The notes: a model not told the origin generated them from the letters alone. A stretch of 64,000 bases of DNA from Apoderus coryli (GCA_911728435.2 OU452211.1:4774001-4838000); one strand, 5' to 3'. Positions 56,401 to 64,000 are shown, counted from the stretch's first letter. Translations and numbers: made by a program.

Positions 56401-59400
56401 TACTGGTTTACAATTACTCATGCATCAGACATGTTTCGATATGGTCATCATCAGTTTATGCATAACACAATGAAGTTTATTAATTTTTAGAAATATAATT
56501 AACTAAAACATTATTCATTTATGTTTCTATATCATTTCGAAATTTGAGTTTATTAACCTTATTTCGTTACAAAGTTAATATATTGAAATTCAGTGAAAAC
56601 GACAGTATAATATCATGTCTCTCATGCAATAATAATTAAAGCATAATATGATCATACCTAAATAAACTTTGCGCTCGCAGCGGACTCGGGAGACCCACAA
56701 GTGTAGGATGTAACGGTTGTGCTTTCAGTATATCCCAGTGTTCAGGGCGACGCAGTGCAGTAGTGGAAACTGGGTCTGCTAGAAGTGTGAATGTGTGCCA
56801 GTGGGCTTGCAGAAGTAGACCACGAAGTGCTTGAACCAATTCTCTTCCTGTAGGTGCAAGATGGACTTCTAGAGGACTGGTTCCCTGCAAGAAATTAACA
56901 TAACGGGAATAAGGACATTACTTTTAATATTTTTAATTGTGGAAATGTTTTTGGCAGTTAATTTTTCCACTTTGCTGAAAAAATATTGGCTGAAAATTAT
57001 GTCGTTGCTTGGAATTTATTCAAAAATAAATTTGAAAAAAGGAGGGCTATTATTCAAAATCATGTTAAGATTGTTGATGAAATACAAAAACATTTACAGG
57101 TTTTGGAAGCGTTAAAGAATAATACTTAGTATCGAAAATATCTTGACCTTCTAGCAGTTCAGCACTATTAACATTATGAGTTTCTAAAGAGTCCTAAACT
57201 TCCATAAATTTATCCAACAACTTCTCAAATCTTCCGAGTCTGTCTGAAAGTTTGCATAAATATCTCAACATCAATGTTTTCAAAAAACTCACTAAATCTG
57301 TTTACATCATTTTCTAATCTTGTTCGTTTTGTAAAAAGCGCCCTAAACTTCCATAAATATAACAACTCCTAAAAACCTTCTGAATCTTCTCTTGTCATGC
57401 GTCTTCTAGATTTTGTGGGCCTGAATAATTATTTTCTTTCGTCAAACAAACAAAATCATGGGATATCCAGGTTTTCTTCTATTTCTTTTTGGTTCTTCAT
57501 CAACTTCTTGTTCTCTAATTTGTTCTTCATTCTTCTTTTGCGCACTAGCTAGACTATCTTGAACAGTATAACTTTCTTGTTTACTTGTTCTCTAATATCT
57601 TGCTGATCTATCTTCAGTAGTATAACTTATCATTATTTCCTTTTCTTCTGGGTTTTGATATATTATTGTGTTATTCGTGAAAAATTCATGAGCATTCGTG
57701 AGCAAGTAGTCCATGTTGTGAAATAGATTTTCTAGGTTTTTCTTCAACATTTTATTTTCTATATCGACAATTCTTGGAAATGTGTCCAGTTTTCTTACAA
57801 ATGTAACATTCTAAATTATTCTTCTTCCTCTCGCCTTGATTCGTTATGATTGTGTTCGATTTCTTATAAATTTTGTTCTAAAATTTCTTTTTGAGACTAA
57901 TGCTGACTCACCTTTAGATGTATTTTCAATTCTTCTTGCAATAAGTTTGTAATGACATCGTCCAACTGTAAATTTTTGCGAATCGTATTCTTCAAGTAAA
58001 TTTACTAATAATTTAAAAGCCATATATTCATCAGTAAACTTTGTAGAGTAAAGCTGCCTATCCAAAATAATTTGCCTTCTCAAACCTCGACTTTCGAATC
58101 CATTTTCCATTTTTTGCCAATCTTCTTTGGCTGTGTTAGCACTATTTTTACCATAAAGCTTTGGAGAAATATTCAAAACTATCGCTGCTAATGCTTGTTG
58201 ATCAGTTTCTTTATCTACCTGTGGTTTCTCAATGGCTTTCCACAATTTTTCTTTAATGCGCAGCATATTTCCAGGTTGCATAATTTTTATTACCTTCTAA
58301 TTTTTCGACCCTGGAAACGTTTAAAAGATTAAACGTTGCCTATATTGTAGTGACCTTAAGAATTAACTGTGATATAGATTTATTCAACAGAGTAACTTCA
58401 TCTAATTTTGTCTACGGCAATAAATTCCACGAAGTAGGTTTATTACTATCCTTCCGTTAGCATATTTCCGGTCCTCTATTTAATTACGTATAAAATAGGA
58501 TTAGCTGGTTAACTATACAAATATTAATAGACCCTGGCCAACCTATTATGCTCGATTAAGTCATCCACAAATTATCTATTATAATTTACATTTACGATGT
58601 CTACGCTAATAATAACATATCGACCACGATGTTAAGCTGATTTTGTTGTTATTGTTCTAGGTTGGAACAAGCTAGTGTAGACAAGGTAGCCAAATAATAC
58701 TCATCAAGACATTGTAATTGTTTTCCAGCAGAACTTAAAACCTCAACAGCTTTTGAAAAACTCCTAATTTGTCGGGAGTATAATAATTGCTTCATAAATA
58801 TTCTTGAAATAAAAGTCGACCTCCACACAATAAATTTAATAAAAATCCTCAACAAATGTCACCATACATGTTTCACAGCTCCGGGCTGCATCATCAGTGG
58901 TTATAAGAGAAAATTGACGAAAAGCTATGTTATTTAACTAAATTAGTACATATTATTTTGGGAATCTTATTTATTAACTCACTGCGCGAAAAAACAAAAA
59001 TTTATTGTTAAATTAATTGTCGTTGTTAAATATTTAAACTAAAACTAATGAACTTAAAAAGTTCACATTATTACTAATGTAAGCTTTGTAACATTTTTTC
59101 TTCTTATAAATCATCGAAATTCTAAAAAATTTTTCTCCACGAAAACACTTGATTGCAATTTCACACAACAATGGCGTTTCAAATTTCTTTTGTTTTTTTC
59201 AAATTTTTCAAATTTCTTTTTTTTTTTTTTTTTTTAATATGTACTAATTAATTTAGTTAAATAACATAGCTTTTCGTCAATTTTCTCTTATAACCACTGA
59301 TGATGCAGCCCGGAGCTGTGAAACATGTATGGTGACATTTGTTGAGGATTTTTATTAAATTTATTGTGTGGAGGTCGACTTTTATTTCAAGAATATTTAA

Positions 59401-60712
59401 CTATTCTACTCCACTTCAGTATGGACTACTTCTTTCGGATAATTGCTTCAATTCAAAAATGCACAATTTTTTGGTCAATTTAATATTATTATTTTGTTTA
59501 TCTTAATTTTATGCTTCAAATTGTTCTTCATTGCAGCTGTAAAGATAATTTTGCGATAATGCTAACCTTACGCCGGTAGACACATTGAAGAACTATAAAC
59601 ACTCTGATTGAAGTAAAAGAGAGCTAATTCCTTCAATCCCTGTTTCTTGTAAAATAATAACACCAGATCAGATAGTAACTACAACTCGTTCAATACAAAG
59701 ACCAATTCGAAGCTTCTTAGGACAGTAAAATTTCCAGAAACGGACAATTGACAGTTATAAACTATGCGAATTAGAAGAAAATAAATACAATTTCCAGTGC
59801 ACAAACTTTTAAAAACTGTCAGCACTTCCTAGGAACTATATTTATCCGTAAAGAAAACACTTTACTTGTATAGTTCATTAATCTACAATATTGACAAATA
59901 CCTCGTGTACGTAAACTTTGCTTGTTAAAGTTCTTGCTGGAGTTGATTACTGGTTTTGACAGATTGATCCAATTAACACACAACTTTTCGTCAATAAATC
60001 ATAATACTCTGCTTATAAGTGCGTCTTATTCAAAGAGGATTCGCAACGATGATAAACGTAAAGTTCGAACTGGAGAACTTTAATTTATTACAGCTTACGA
60101 TACAGCGTGGATTTGTTAAAACAGACTGTAATATCGGCTTAAACAATAATGATTAAAAGAAACACAAATCACAAACAAAAACAACCATACGTATACATTT
60201 TATTATAGGTATTATTTAACTATCTGTTAAAATATCATTAACCCTGATGCTTTTTTGCTTTTTAATTTTACATGACTTACCAAACTTTTGAATCCCGGCA
60301 CGAACTCGTCATGGCCACCTGCCCACAGCACGGGAATCCCAGAATGCTTCGCCGTCATACTCACAGTAAACGCAGCAGGTGACGATCCAATCACTAACAA
60401 CGCAACGACATGTCGACCTTGAAACACTGAACAAATCTTGCTGAGCAGTCGTGCACTGAAACTTCCGTTCTCCGGCAGCTCTATGGATAACGTTTCCAAA
60501 GTTACATTATACCCAGCGGTGACAATGTGATTTGAAGTCATGTTGGATAAAGTTTTGTTAAAAACCCGAATATACGACTGTCCGGTAGGTGGTGCAGCAA
60601 TTGCGAAATAGACTTTAGCACTATTTGGATCAGCTGCATCTGATAAGATTATAGGAAGAAGTTGAAGTATTAATAGCCACGCTGTGAGGAGGAGTGGGGT
60701 GAAGTGCGACAT
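23815..60712 (-). CDS. Nmdar3: NMDA-type ionotropic glutamate receptor, GluN3 class
   Basis: Eighteen exons on the minus strand: 60712-60281, 56884-56658, 48237-47569, 36240-36089, 36031-35816, 35555-35294, 35223-35128, 33934-33645, 33589-33288, 33226-33093, 31989-31842, 30790-30573, 30444-30369, 26458-26388, 26199-25787, 25348-24853, 24799-24582 and 24134-23815. All phases agree, giving 4740 coding bases and 1579 residues. The order is signal peptide, amino-terminal domain, S1, M1, M2, M3 with SYTANIAAL, S2, M4 and a long cytoplasmic tail. GluN3 affinities are RVVTALAPPFV, KYRTNCCYGLSMDLLENIA, LYIVADGLYG, WNGIVGDLVSGAAHMSFAAL and GYMDILQEKWYGGLPC. Glycine-site residues are kept: Arg about 735, Ser about 894 and Asp about 937. 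Such subunits bind glycine or D-serine and lower calcium permeability of NMDA receptors. The tail exons are assigned by phase only and are the least certain part. Confidence 0.92.
26935..27359 (+). pseudogene. LINE RNase H and zinc-tail fragment
   Basis: The frame opens with YTNGSKSNKRTRAGVFVPGT, matching YTDGSK of the RNase H domain in Jockey/I-clade LINEs. After a large internal deletion it ends with NRHKEHMARLGLDESGECRF, the Cys-containing tail of ORF2, and LLKFIGALERD. It lies in intron 13 of the receptor, opposite to the direction of that gene. The central RNase H catalytic region is missing. Confidence 0.8.
28209..29463 (+). mobile_element. Tc1/mariner-like element with 220-bp inverted ends
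   Basis: Ends read CAGGGTGTCCGGAAAAAGG and CCTTTTTCCGGACACCCTG (minor mismatches inside). Long inverted arms span about 28209-28434 and 29244-29463. Between them, near 28770-29000, is a transposase remnant: QLDGAPAYFARNVRRYLHEN, FPQRWIGRG, then after a frameshift PLDYSVWGCMKAFVYK. The two late catalytic Asp residues are visible but the frame is broken and the N-terminal half is missing. The target duplication is unclear (TA on the left, TGTA on the right). Confidence 0.85.
29525..30128 (+). mobile_element. Deleted Tc1-like element with long inverted repeats
   Basis: Inverted arms of about 125 bp (29525-29650 and 30002-30128) share CATAGTCCGATTT, ACAAAATGT, TTCGGTTTTAA and ACAGTTTACATG. Between them the frame reads VRRRLHEVNLRARRPATGPE and then EWRQGLFSDVSRFCL, the end of the paired-type DNA-binding region and the first catalytic Asp (FSDxSRF) of a Tc1 transposase. 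The rest of the catalytic domain is gone. Confidence 0.8.
31266..31565 (+). pseudogene. Transposase N-terminal fragment in receptor intron 11
   Basis: Pieces in different frames read QRVFAVEAYFDNVPP, NSFRETGDVIKKKTVFPRTV, then RTSQNIDLVSPKRSTREHAS and VIQILHEELKF. This is the helix-turn-helix linker of the insect Tc1/mariner-like lineage with a DUF4817-type N-terminus. It is inserted in the orientation opposite to the receptor gene. Confidence 0.7.
32182..32332. repeat. Recent 77-bp tandem duplication
   Basis: Two 74-base copies, 32182-32255 and 32259-32332, differ at a single position (TTTAATA versus TTTGATA). It lies in receptor intron 10, just before a TCTGTCTGTCTGT stretch that opens a common insect-type repeat (32340-33060). 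Confidence 0.9.
33288..33934 (-). CDS. Nmdar3: Receptor exons 8-9: ligand-site Arg, M1-M3 pore
   Basis: Exon 8 (33934-33645) holds SVSAARSEVMDFSAPYF, whose Arg binds the ligand carboxylate, and the start of M1. Exon 9 (33589-33288) holds the rest of M1, the M2 re-entrant loop (ALWVTWGLLCGHLVAF) and M3 with SSYTANIAALIAG. The position that is Asn in GluN1 and GluN2 (the Q/R/N site) is Gly here (residue 827), as in vertebrate GluN3, and is followed by His. This predicts weak magnesium block and low calcium permeability. Confidence 0.92.
33994..35036 (-). mobile_element. Mariner copy A, full ends, deleted transposase
   Basis: A 1043-bp mariner bounded by TA (33992-33993 and 35037-35038). Its 28-bp terminal repeats are perfect and begin CGAGGGTTGCCTTTTATATT. 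The transposase runs on the minus strand. It retains REGRPKSVVVPKTIDAVREL and the TGDELWIYVYEPES block (first Asp). It also has PPYSPVLAPNDFLLFPY, where the final catalytic Asp is Val, and lacks most of the N-terminal helix-turn-helix and the HHDNASSH block. It fills nearly all of receptor intron 7 (33935-35127). Confidence 0.93.
36445..36580. repeat. Dispersed repeat, copy 1 of 3
   Basis: This copy shares AAAATGTAAACTAACGT, TTATGTAAATGCGATTT, TATCAAAAGAAGTTTTT and CATAAGTATGAAGAACTATAT with copies at about 38650-38760 and 38900-39060. No coding potential. Confidence 0.75.
38650..39060. repeat. Dispersed repeat, copies 2 and 3
   Basis: Copy 2 (38650-38760) and copy 3 (38900-39060) have the same block order as 36445-36580, including ATTTATGTAAATGCGATT or its variant and ATAAGTATGATAAACTATAT. 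A further related block is TAAATAAGCGCCTTCTCCAA at 39063, also present at 37276. Confidence 0.7.
43895..44285 (+). pseudogene. LINE RNase H fragment
   Basis: The frame reads CKQSLNHLAAQENMITLTWV, then PVYEIINENEAADYLAKE and a stop, matching LxWVPGHxGIxGNExADxLA of LINE RNase H domains. A decayed continuation follows. The adjoining 44370-44500 sequence looks like a second repeat. No intact domain remains. Confidence 0.75.
45531..45565 (-). other. Hammerhead-like motif, copy 1
   Basis: On the minus strand: CTGATAA, T, GAGACT, a GTA loop, AGTCTC, GAAAC, then ATGTATG. The six-pair stem is perfect. The core differs from CTGATGA at one position and has one extra T before the stem. Confidence 0.4.
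45968..46456. repeat. Inverted repeat with about 100-bp arms
   Basis: The left arm (45968-46066) and right arm (46349-46456) share TTTGGGGTATAGG, TATTGACAGAGAAAC and CTTTTCTGCTTATACCAAGC in opposite orientation. The arms are about 90 percent alike. The 280-bp spacer has no recognised coding sequence. Confidence 0.85.
47165..47410 (+). mobile_element. LINE 3' end
   Basis: The frame reads NRLCMFGNLYCNDMDLFTCS followed by LASLKKHVRLKLKN and a stop, the C-terminal end of a LINE reverse transcriptase ORF. It is followed by a short 3' UTR and a TTATTATTATTATTAA tail at 47396-47410. It sits just downstream (plus strand) of receptor exon 3. Confidence 0.7.
47569..48237 (-). CDS. Nmdar3: Receptor exon 3: second lobe of amino-terminal domain with inserted loop
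   Basis: This is a 669-base exon. It begins with KLADISRSTRGVVVLLSDKQ and GHFVWLWIDTAG, an amino-terminal-domain fold. It then holds about 90 residues of low complexity rich in Asp, Ser and Asn (residues about 271-365), and returns to LLSLKPMQVKIDRHLVKGAV. The loop contains RAKR (283-286) and RPKR (299-302), both fitting the furin R-x-K/R-R pattern. Confidence 0.85.
48680..50120 (-). mobile_element. Crypton-type tyrosine recombinase element
   Basis: On the minus strand an N-terminal core-binding region (from the ATG at 50028: WKIFLEFCATREYELNAETS, then VKTIWITTSRLLQEKCFN) is followed, after a frameshift, by the catalytic domain. The motifs are VAVELAWRGGEPADC (box I Arg), ISNHSNRSTAVSH (His-x-x-Arg), IKITGHSSSNSIKPYLN (His and the nucleophile Tyr). 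It ends with FTNCTFHNCSFK, as in other animal Cryptons. Only one frameshift and one in-frame stop (near 49648) were seen in the main body. Short inverted sequences TAATACCCCTA mark both sides (about 48682 and 50107). Such elements integrate as circles by recombination. It lies in receptor intron 2, same strand. Confidence 0.85.
48690..48840. repeat. Long imperfect hairpin at one Crypton end
   Basis: Arms about 48692-48757 and 48767-48838 pair through CTTGATAATA, TTTGTCATAGAGAAT, GCTTGATAATAGCCC and their complements around a GC-rich AAGGCCGCAGGCC centre. It stands out in AT-rich surroundings and lies just past the recombinase stop codon. Confidence 0.85.
50725..51170 (+). pseudogene. LINE reverse transcriptase fragment
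   Basis: Reads SLLPKLSKVFEKLVEIRLMT then MNKYGFLKAN, matching the LLPxxSKxFEKxxxxRLxxYL...QYGF block. Later, in other frames, VYIDISKT, LVDKLENVGIMG, and a GPNF..LYQRSL..A stretch correspond to the catalytic and YINDL regions. The YADD site is replaced by SLADG. Dead copy. Confidence 0.75.
51268..51314. repeat. 18-bp perfect inverted repeat at mariner B breakpoint
   Basis: Arms TTCATCTCGGCCCTAAAA (51268-51285) and its complement (51297-51314) with an 11-base loop. The right arm runs directly into the truncated mariner, so the palindrome marks the joint. Confidence 0.85.
51307..52169 (+). mobile_element. Mariner copy B, 5'-truncated
   Basis: The transposase begins within DRHVTYQRLRRP and continues through CSRWIPHNLSIAQKKARVDW, SKEMLKKYDRGASKHVYDIV, VWVFQDEPNPTKVV, then HHDNASSHTSAQTTAFLSIQ and the LAPNDFFLFPYVKNKLRGQ block. 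Frames shift at about 51590 and 51720. All three catalytic Asp positions survive in pieces. The 3' end has AATCCCGAAATATAAAAGGC but lacks the last bases of the terminal repeat. It lies in receptor intron 2, on the opposite strand. Confidence 0.92.
53690..54440 (-). pseudogene. BEL/Pao retrotransposon gag fragment
   Basis: On the minus strand KKFSGEIKDWLAIWSQF is followed by LESYPCSAGNYEK-type sequence (here RKLIESYPCSAGNYEKLVQR), then LIGRFGRFYVREFLKE and NMSTQIKALEILDA. This matches the DUF1759 gag domain of BEL/Pao elements. Stops occur between 54060 and 54120. The upstream part near 54440-54200 (KRLLNDMHNRYYDEIDQEL) is probably the gag N-terminus. No LTRs or pol were found. Confidence 0.75.
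55345..55620 (-). pseudogene. DDE transposase fragment
   Basis: Reads VWAGILDLFFIEENLAGHLH then FKVLEKIHNN, resembling NVWAGIxGxxIGPFFIEGNLTGxxYxxLLE of insect Tc1/mariner-like transposases, between the first and second catalytic Asp. Only this block remains. Confidence 0.55.
55690..55990 (+). pseudogene. hAT (SCAND3/ZBED-like) transposase fragment
   Basis: Reads LLKLAFLCDILDKLNESARQ and ends EKYSWIQNPF, blocks found near the C-terminus of hAT-derived proteins (LAYLADIFxxLNxLN...WIxNPF). Several stops and frameshifts are present. Confidence 0.6.
56429..56455 (-). other. Hammerhead-like motif, copy 2
   Basis: Minus strand: CTGATGA followed by TGACCATATC and GAAACATGTC. The core heptamer is exact, but stem II is weak (at best GAT/ATC). 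Confidence 0.35.
57380..58290 (-). mobile_element. Copia-type retrotransposon gag remnant
   Basis: From about 58281 the minus strand encodes a gag: LRIKEKLWKAIEKP, QALAAIVLNISPKLYG, TAKEDWQKMENGFESRGLRR and LYSTKFTDEYMAFKLLVNLL. At about 57830-57780 a CCHC zinc knuckle follows, CYICKKTGHISKNC. After a large gap, EEPKRNRRKPG near 57500 resembles the linker between integrase and reverse transcriptase. Protease, integrase and reverse transcriptase are missing and LTRs could not be assigned. It lies in receptor intron 1, same strand. Confidence 0.8.
58796..59398. repeat. Foldback element with 160-bp arms
   Basis: Arms 58796-58958 and 59232-59398 are almost identical in inverted orientation (AATATTCTTGAAATAAAAGT, GGTCGACCTCC-type, CACAGCTCCGGGCTGCATCA). 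The only clear difference is a 4-bp indel near the inner end. The 270-bp centre has a T-run of about 20. Each arm carries a hammerhead-like motif (58866-58900 minus; 59294-59328 plus). Confidence 0.9.
60281..60712 (-). CDS. Nmdar3: Receptor exon 1: signal peptide and first half of amino-terminal domain
   Basis: The ATG at 60712 opens a leucine-rich signal peptide (MSHFTPLLLTAWLLILQLLP). The exon runs 144 codons to a GTAAGT donor in phase 0. The segment HSGIPVLWAGGHDEFVPGF is typical of the periplasmic-binding-protein-like amino-terminal domain, with several N-glycosylation sequons (NKT, NMT, NVT). No in-frame upstream ATG was noted. The next exon (56884-56658) continues the same domain with LQAHWHTFTLLADP. 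Confidence 0.88.
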
Positions 60713-62151
60713 TGTTACTCTTAGAAAGGTGTCATTGTTCTTATACTTGTAGAATTGGACTTGAAAGACATTATAGTATCTAAATCGATAATTAATAATA
60801 GCGTTCTAGACATAGTAAAGTTGTAAGGAAATTTTATTGCTTCTGTAGATATTGGATCTTTAGATTCAGAGAAAGCTAAGGCATATACTTATGAGGGTTC
60901 ATTTAAATTTTACTTTGTTGTATTTGGGTTTCTTGCATTGTATCATGTTTCTACGGCGATATGCTGGCACATCTGAAACAAAATTAAAAAGGCAAATTAG
61001 TGTTTTAATGTAATTGAGAGTTTGTCTGTATTTTCCCGATTAAGAGAAATTCAACCAGAATTTCGGCTAAAATGTTATAAGTATTATACTTTATTCTATT
61101 AGTTTAACAAATTCTGTATTGACTCTAGATAAATGTTACATTTACAACAACCAAGTTTGACATGCACTTCTCGAAGCCATTTTCTGAATGACCTTCAGAG
61201 AACTAGTCCGGACTGTACGAAAACACGGACTTAACATTGCTGCAACTTTCGCCCTGTAAGGGAAAGTAAAAGCACATAATTTCGTAGGAACTTATATTTA
61301 TCATATATACGAGTATATCTGAAATTGTAATAGTATATGATTCTTATACATCACAGTCTTATCAGCACTTTATATAAATGACTATAAAAAATTTCGTATC
61401 CTTAAATGTCAGCGTGTCGTTAATATTATTCTTCTTTATTTTTTCCATGTCTCTTATGAAACGAAATTCATAAAATACATTCATATAGCTCGGCTAGCTT
61501 TTTTCGGATTTAGCTGTGGCAATATCTGAGGCTTACAAAGTCGTAAAGTCACATTTTATGTAAATCCACACACATATAACACCCTGTTACAATTTAATAC
61601 AAATGTAACATATTTAAGCGTTTTTCCAGAGGCGTACAAATATATTGTTCGTATCTGGTATTTTATATTGCTGGAGTTGTTAAACAGTGAAAGTGTTACA
61701 GTTTCCCAGTTACAAAAACATAAAAAAGTACCTAGTCATTATTATAACATTATATAAAATCCTCTACAATTAAGCTGCCTTTTGTGCGAGAGAGATTTGG
61801 TTAAACGGAGATTCACAGTATACTAAACTTTAATGATAAAGTATTTAGTCTGTCGTGTTTATTAGTGTTTACTTTTTGTAGTTTTAAGACTATTAAGGCC
61901 GAATCTCCAAATACTCAACGCAGTAAAAGGGTCTCGTGACACTGGTATTCCCCCACCATCAAATGTCTCAATACCCAAATCTCCAAATCCCTCTACCCCC
62001 AAAGGCAGCTTTAAGCATATGAAGCCACACATACGTTACGCTCCGGATATTACTCTATCGATGTGAGCCAGGAATAAAAGTGTGTGAGCGAGTGTGACAG
62101 ATAAATCCGTGCATGTTTGACATCGCTCAGTCGAGGAAATTGTGTGAGGTA
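60713..62151. other. Upstream flank of the receptor gene
   Basis: It should contain the 5' UTR and promoter of the receptor gene (minus strand), but no TATA box or initiator can be picked out with confidence. No coding sequence was recognised. Confidence 0.45.
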
Positions 62152-63190
62152 TGAGGGTTGCCTTTTATGTTTCGGGATTAGAGAACACAAACAAATATCA
62201 ATCATCGAAAATCACTTTATTGTTTTTCAAAATATTCCCCAAGAAGATCTATACACTTTGGCATGCGTTTGAACCAATTGCCGAAGCACTTTTGCCACTC
62301 TGATTGAGGTATCTCCAAAACATGCATTCTGAATGCAGCAACCGCTTCTTCAGGTGTCGAAAAACGTTGACCTCTGAGTTTGTTTTTTACGTACGGGAAT
62401 AAAAAGAAGTCATTCGGTGCCAAATCAGGACTATACGGGGGATGACTCATCAAATCGATGTTTTGGGTGCTCAAAAATGCAGTTGTTTGAGCCGATGTGT
62501 GAGAGCTCGCATTGTCGTGGTGAAGAGTGATCCGTCTTCGGCAGTTGGTTTTCCTGATTTCTTGGAAGGCAACTGGCAAACAAATGGTTGTGTACCATTC
62601 AGAATTGACTGTTCTGCGTTGTTCTAGTGGTACGGTTTTTCCGAAAAAACAGGCGACCATTTGCTTGGAAGTGCTTCGTGCGCGAACAACTTTTGTTGGA
62701 TTTTGCTCATATTGAAACACCCATACAGTAGACTGCTGTTTACTTACGGGCTCATATGCGTAAATCCACGATTCATCACCTGTCACTATGTTATAGACGT
62801 GTTTCGAAACACCGGGATCGTATTTTTTGACACGAGCCTTTTTTTGAACGATTGATAAACTGTGTGGGATCCAACGCGAACAAAATTTTTTGACAGTCAA
62901 ATGTTTATGCAATATTGAATGTATGCTGGTCCCATTAATGCCTAAGGTTGACTCAATCTCTTAATAGGTCACATGACGATCTTCTAATATCAGTTCACGG
63001 ACAGCATCAATGGATTTCGGAACAACAACTGATTTTGGACGACCTTCACGAAATTCGTCTTGGAGTGAACTACGACCACGATTGAATTCACCATACCATC
63101 GATAAACACTGGTCCTTGATGGAGCTTCATCGCCAAAAATTGAATTAAGTTCATTCATGCACTGTTGTTGAGTTAACCAACGTCGCGAGT
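62152..63190 (-). mobile_element. Mariner copy C, best-preserved transposase
   Basis: The left terminal repeat begins TGAGGGTTGCCTTTTATGTT next to TA (62150-62151). The minus-strand transposase keeps the helix-turn-helix (MNELNSIFGDEAPSRTSVYR), then REGRPKSVVVPK, TGDESWIYAYEP (first Asp), HHDNASSHTSAQTTAFLSTQ (second Asp) and PPYSPDLAPNDFFLFPYVKN (third Asp), so the DD34D triad is intact. It ends SEWQKCFGNWFKR...EYFEKQ. Defects are a stop near 62958, an in-frame loss after KKARV and another before VPLEQ. The right end is lost at about 63190, where a different transposase begins. Confidence 0.93.
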
Positions 63191-63194
63191 TTTA

Positions 63195-63835
63195 AAAAAT
63201 AGTCGCACGAAAATGTTCACGATTAAGCCACTCTCTCACTGCTCTGCCATAATGAGTGGGAGCACCATCCAATTGCAACCACATGTTGCGTCTGGTATAC
63301 GTGGTATTTCTTCCAGCAATTCATTAACATTATTGTTCAAAAAATTTAAAAACTGTTCTGCATTTAAGTTCGCGGGTAAAACGTAGGGCCAATAAGGCCA
63401 ATCCAAATATTCAGCTTGAATTCATTTTGGAAGTTTACCAATTACAAAACACTAACCTTCTTTCACGATCTCCAGGTTCAAGATTTTGTACTGGTTGAAG
63501 GTGAAAAGCCCTTCTCCTGTCTGCGTTGAGCGTGCGCCATACAGTAGACTGTGATATTTACAGTTGACGTGCAGCTCTTCGTGTACTTATTGTACTATTA
63601 GTATCAAACTGTTGTAAAACATTATTGTTTCTCCTCCGAAATCTATTTGCACGGTATTGATCATTATTATCTTGCAAACCATAAGTACACAATTTCAAAT
63701 GTGTATTAATAAATACCTTTTAATTAAGCAATCTTCTCCTTGGAAATCGTCTTGCATATTCGCGCACAGCCATTCTGGGATTACCATTACAGTATCCATA
63801 CACAAAATGAATATCTCTGTATTCTTGATTTGTAA
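63195..63835 (-). pseudogene. DUF4817-type Tc1/mariner-like transposase, broken
   Basis: Reading the minus strand from 63820: EYRDIHFVYGYCNGNPRMAV and REYARRFPRRRLLN (DUF4817-like N-terminus), then TRRAARQL, ISQSTVWRTL, and RRRAFHLQPVQNLEPGDRER. After a deletion it resumes with NAEQFLNFLNNNVNELLEEI, an RRNMW..LDGAPTHYGRAVR block in shifted frame, and WLNREHF, where it meets mariner C. Multiple stops and frameshifts. Confidence 0.8.
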
Positions 63836-64000
63836 AAAAAATGTGGCATTTTTATTGAGTTTTAAAGACACTACTGTACAATTGTAATAACAAGCAACAA
63901 TATCTGATGAAATATTTATTGACATGTACAAAATGTCAAACATTTTTGACACCGGCCTACTTGAAAAAAAACTCGCATCGCGATAATAATAATTTTCCTG

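Noticed and set aside
58649..58855. Minus-strand open frame of 68 codons
   Set aside because: It starts inside the arm of the foldback element and no motif could be recognised; possibly repeat-derived but not supportable as a gene.

Overview
The window is nuclear DNA from an arthropod, almost certainly an insect. It is AT-rich, its genes have short exons with GT..AG introns, Rab3 is of insect type, and it is full of mariner, Tc1, hAT, LINE, BEL/Pao, Copia and Crypton remains. A beetle or a similar repeat-rich insect would fit, but the order cannot be fixed from the sequence alone. No bacterial features, CRISPR array, rRNA or recognisable tRNA were seen.

Layout. 1-2.6 kb (minus): part of a THAP zinc-finger gene with a duplicated small exon. 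4-10 kb: LINE and hAT debris and a 62-bp-arm hairpin. 10.3-11.7 kb (plus): complete Rab3, four coding exons plus a 5' UTR exon. 13.6-14.0 kb (minus): two exons of an unidentified gene. 15.3-19.6 kb (minus): a complete eight-exon secreted lipase-family gene whose catalytic serine is glycine. 23.8-60.7 kb (minus): an 18-exon, about 1579-residue NMDA-type glutamate receptor of the GluN3 (NMDAR3) class, covering more than half of the window. All its exon phases join without a break from the signal peptide to the stop. Its introns hold three kinds of Tc1/mariner-like element, a Crypton tyrosine-recombinase element with its catalytic residues still readable, BEL/Pao and Copia gag remains, LINE pieces and several inverted repeats. 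62.1-63.9 kb: a third mariner copy joined to a different transposase.

Biology. Rab3 acts in regulated synaptic vesicle release and the receptor gene encodes a predicted glycine-binding NMDA-type subunit, so two neuronal genes lie near each other. Nothing in the sequence shows co-regulation. The lipase paralogue between them is predicted to be non-catalytic. The most notable points are the GluN3-type pore, a very long cytoplasmic tail and two furin-type sites in the receptor, the degenerate active site of the lipase, the Crypton with a terminal hairpin, and a recurring hammerhead-like motif in several repeats. Gene models were built by eye from reading frames and splice sites; no alignment or database search was run.
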